The notes under the pieces: model-generated
Seen by the model: the letters and a program-made list of their open reading frames with translations, nothing else
What the model was told of the DNA's origin: nothing
Database searches by the model: none
Assembly: GCA_029939035.1 (NCBI GenBank)
Contig: JAOZTS010000065.1
Coordinates: forward strand, 1 to 6,315
Length of the DNA: 6,315 nt
Direction: 5' to 3'
From: Candidatus Altimarinota bacterium
Lineage (GTDB): Bacteria > Patescibacteriota > Gracilibacteria > UBA1369 > LOWO2-01-FULL-3
In this document: in pieces, positions 6,007 through 6,315 of the stretch
Numbering within the stretch: position 1 is the stretch's first letter
Layout: each line of letters opens with the position of its first letter
Position numbers and translations under genes: made by a program

Positions 6007-6315
6007 TTATTGTCCGAATTTGCAGTTTTTGTTGAAATTCCCTTTTTTTGGTGGTAATGGAATTTCTGAATCTTCAAGTAATGCTTTTGCTCCTTCGAGA
6101 TCTCCTGCTTGTTTGAGCTCTCTTGATTGTTCTAGTGTTCCCTTCTGTTCGTCAGTGAGACCCTCTAGAAACTTACCCTTCATTTCCTGAAGTTTTTGCA
6201 TCTTTGGAGCTTCTATTCCAGCTTCATCAAACAATGCTTTTGCTCCTTCTCTGTTGCCTTCTTGCATCATTGTGTGAGCTTCCTGCATTACTTTGAACTG
6301 GTTTTCCGACAATTC
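6007..6315 (-). CDS. Small repeat-built helical protein with LTxxQ-like motifs, partial at 5' end
   Basis: The frame is open to the right edge, giving about 102 residues; the stop is TAA at 6009-6007. A TTG at 6312 could serve as start. However, it lines up with the Leu of the internal repeat motif LTDEQ, so it is more likely an internal Leu and the gene begins outside the window. Counting from that Leu, two 51-residue-spaced repeats begin at LSENQ (1-5) and LTDEQ (52-56). Each is followed by a charged helix, the shared EGAKAL (22-27 and 73-78) and an Ile-Pro-rich turn. The predicted fold is alpha-helical, rich in Glu, Lys, Gln and Met. LTxxQ is reminiscent of Spy/CpxP periplasmic chaperones, but the match is too short to assign the family, and any signal peptide would be off the window. 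Function unknown. Confidence 0.7.
   Translation of the reverse strand, partial: ELSENQFKVMQEAHTMMQEGNREGAKALFDEAGIEAPKMQKLQEMKGKFLEGLTDEQKGTLEQSRELKQAGDLEGAKALLEDSEIPLPPKKGNFNKNCKFGQ
6080..6249. repeat. Direct repeat within the right-edge gene, 153-base period
   Basis: AATGCTTTTGCTCCTTC occurs exactly at 6080-6096 and again at 6233-6249. The distance of 153 bases is 51 codons and equals the spacing of the two protein repeats, where this DNA encodes the conserved GAKAL segment. It marks an intragenic duplication rather than a mobile element. Confidence 0.8.

Noticed and set aside
1..6315. UGA-glycine recoding (Gracilibacteria/Absconditabacteria code)
   Set aside because: All eight genes read through at full or expected length in the standard code, without in-frame TGA.

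Overview
The window is bacterial, gene-dense and moderately AT-rich. It holds eight protein-coding genes, two of them cut by the window edges, and no gene-free stretch longer than about 110 bases. I see no rRNA, tRNA, CRISPR array, insertion sequence or phage gene. Genes are short and overlap by a few bases. None of the visible starts has a convincing Shine-Dalgarno sequence, and at least one mRNA looks leaderless. All seven visible stop codons are TAA or TAG. These traits would fit a small-genome lineage such as Patescibacteria/CPR, but nothing here fixes the taxon.

Layout. (1) 1-1011, minus: most of a CPA2 (Kef/NapA-type) cation:proton antiporter, running off the left edge. (2) 1012-1120: divergent promoter region. 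(3) 1121-2364, plus: a two-gene unit of a small four-helix membrane protein and a ZIP-family metal transporter, coupled by a TAATG stop/start. (4) 2361-5309, minus: a compact three-gene operon, transcribed in the order amidohydrolase (cytosine deaminase-like), argininosuccinate lyase-like enzyme, FkbM-type methyltransferase, with overlapping junctions. Its last gene meets the ZIP gene tail to tail, with interlocked stop codons. (5) 5310-5382: a 73-base divergent promoter region. (6) 5383-5928, plus: folE, GTP cyclohydrolase I. (7) 5945-5979: a bidirectional terminator. (8) 6007-6315, minus: the 3' part of a small helical protein built of 51-residue repeats, running off the right edge.

How the genes work together. 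The left half is membrane ion and metal transport. The minus operon is the most unusual part. Its amidohydrolase appears trimmed to the bare barrel and carries Gln where cytosine deaminase has its catalytic Glu. Its lyase keeps argininosuccinate-lyase active-site motifs but has Phe in place of the signature Pro, and no other arginine gene is visible. The third gene is a methyltransferase with a very different base composition. The tight overlaps imply co-expression, and a small undescribed pathway acting on a nitrogenous metabolite is possible. That pathway idea is inference. folE (pterin/queuosine precursor supply) shares the divergent promoter region but may be unrelated in function.
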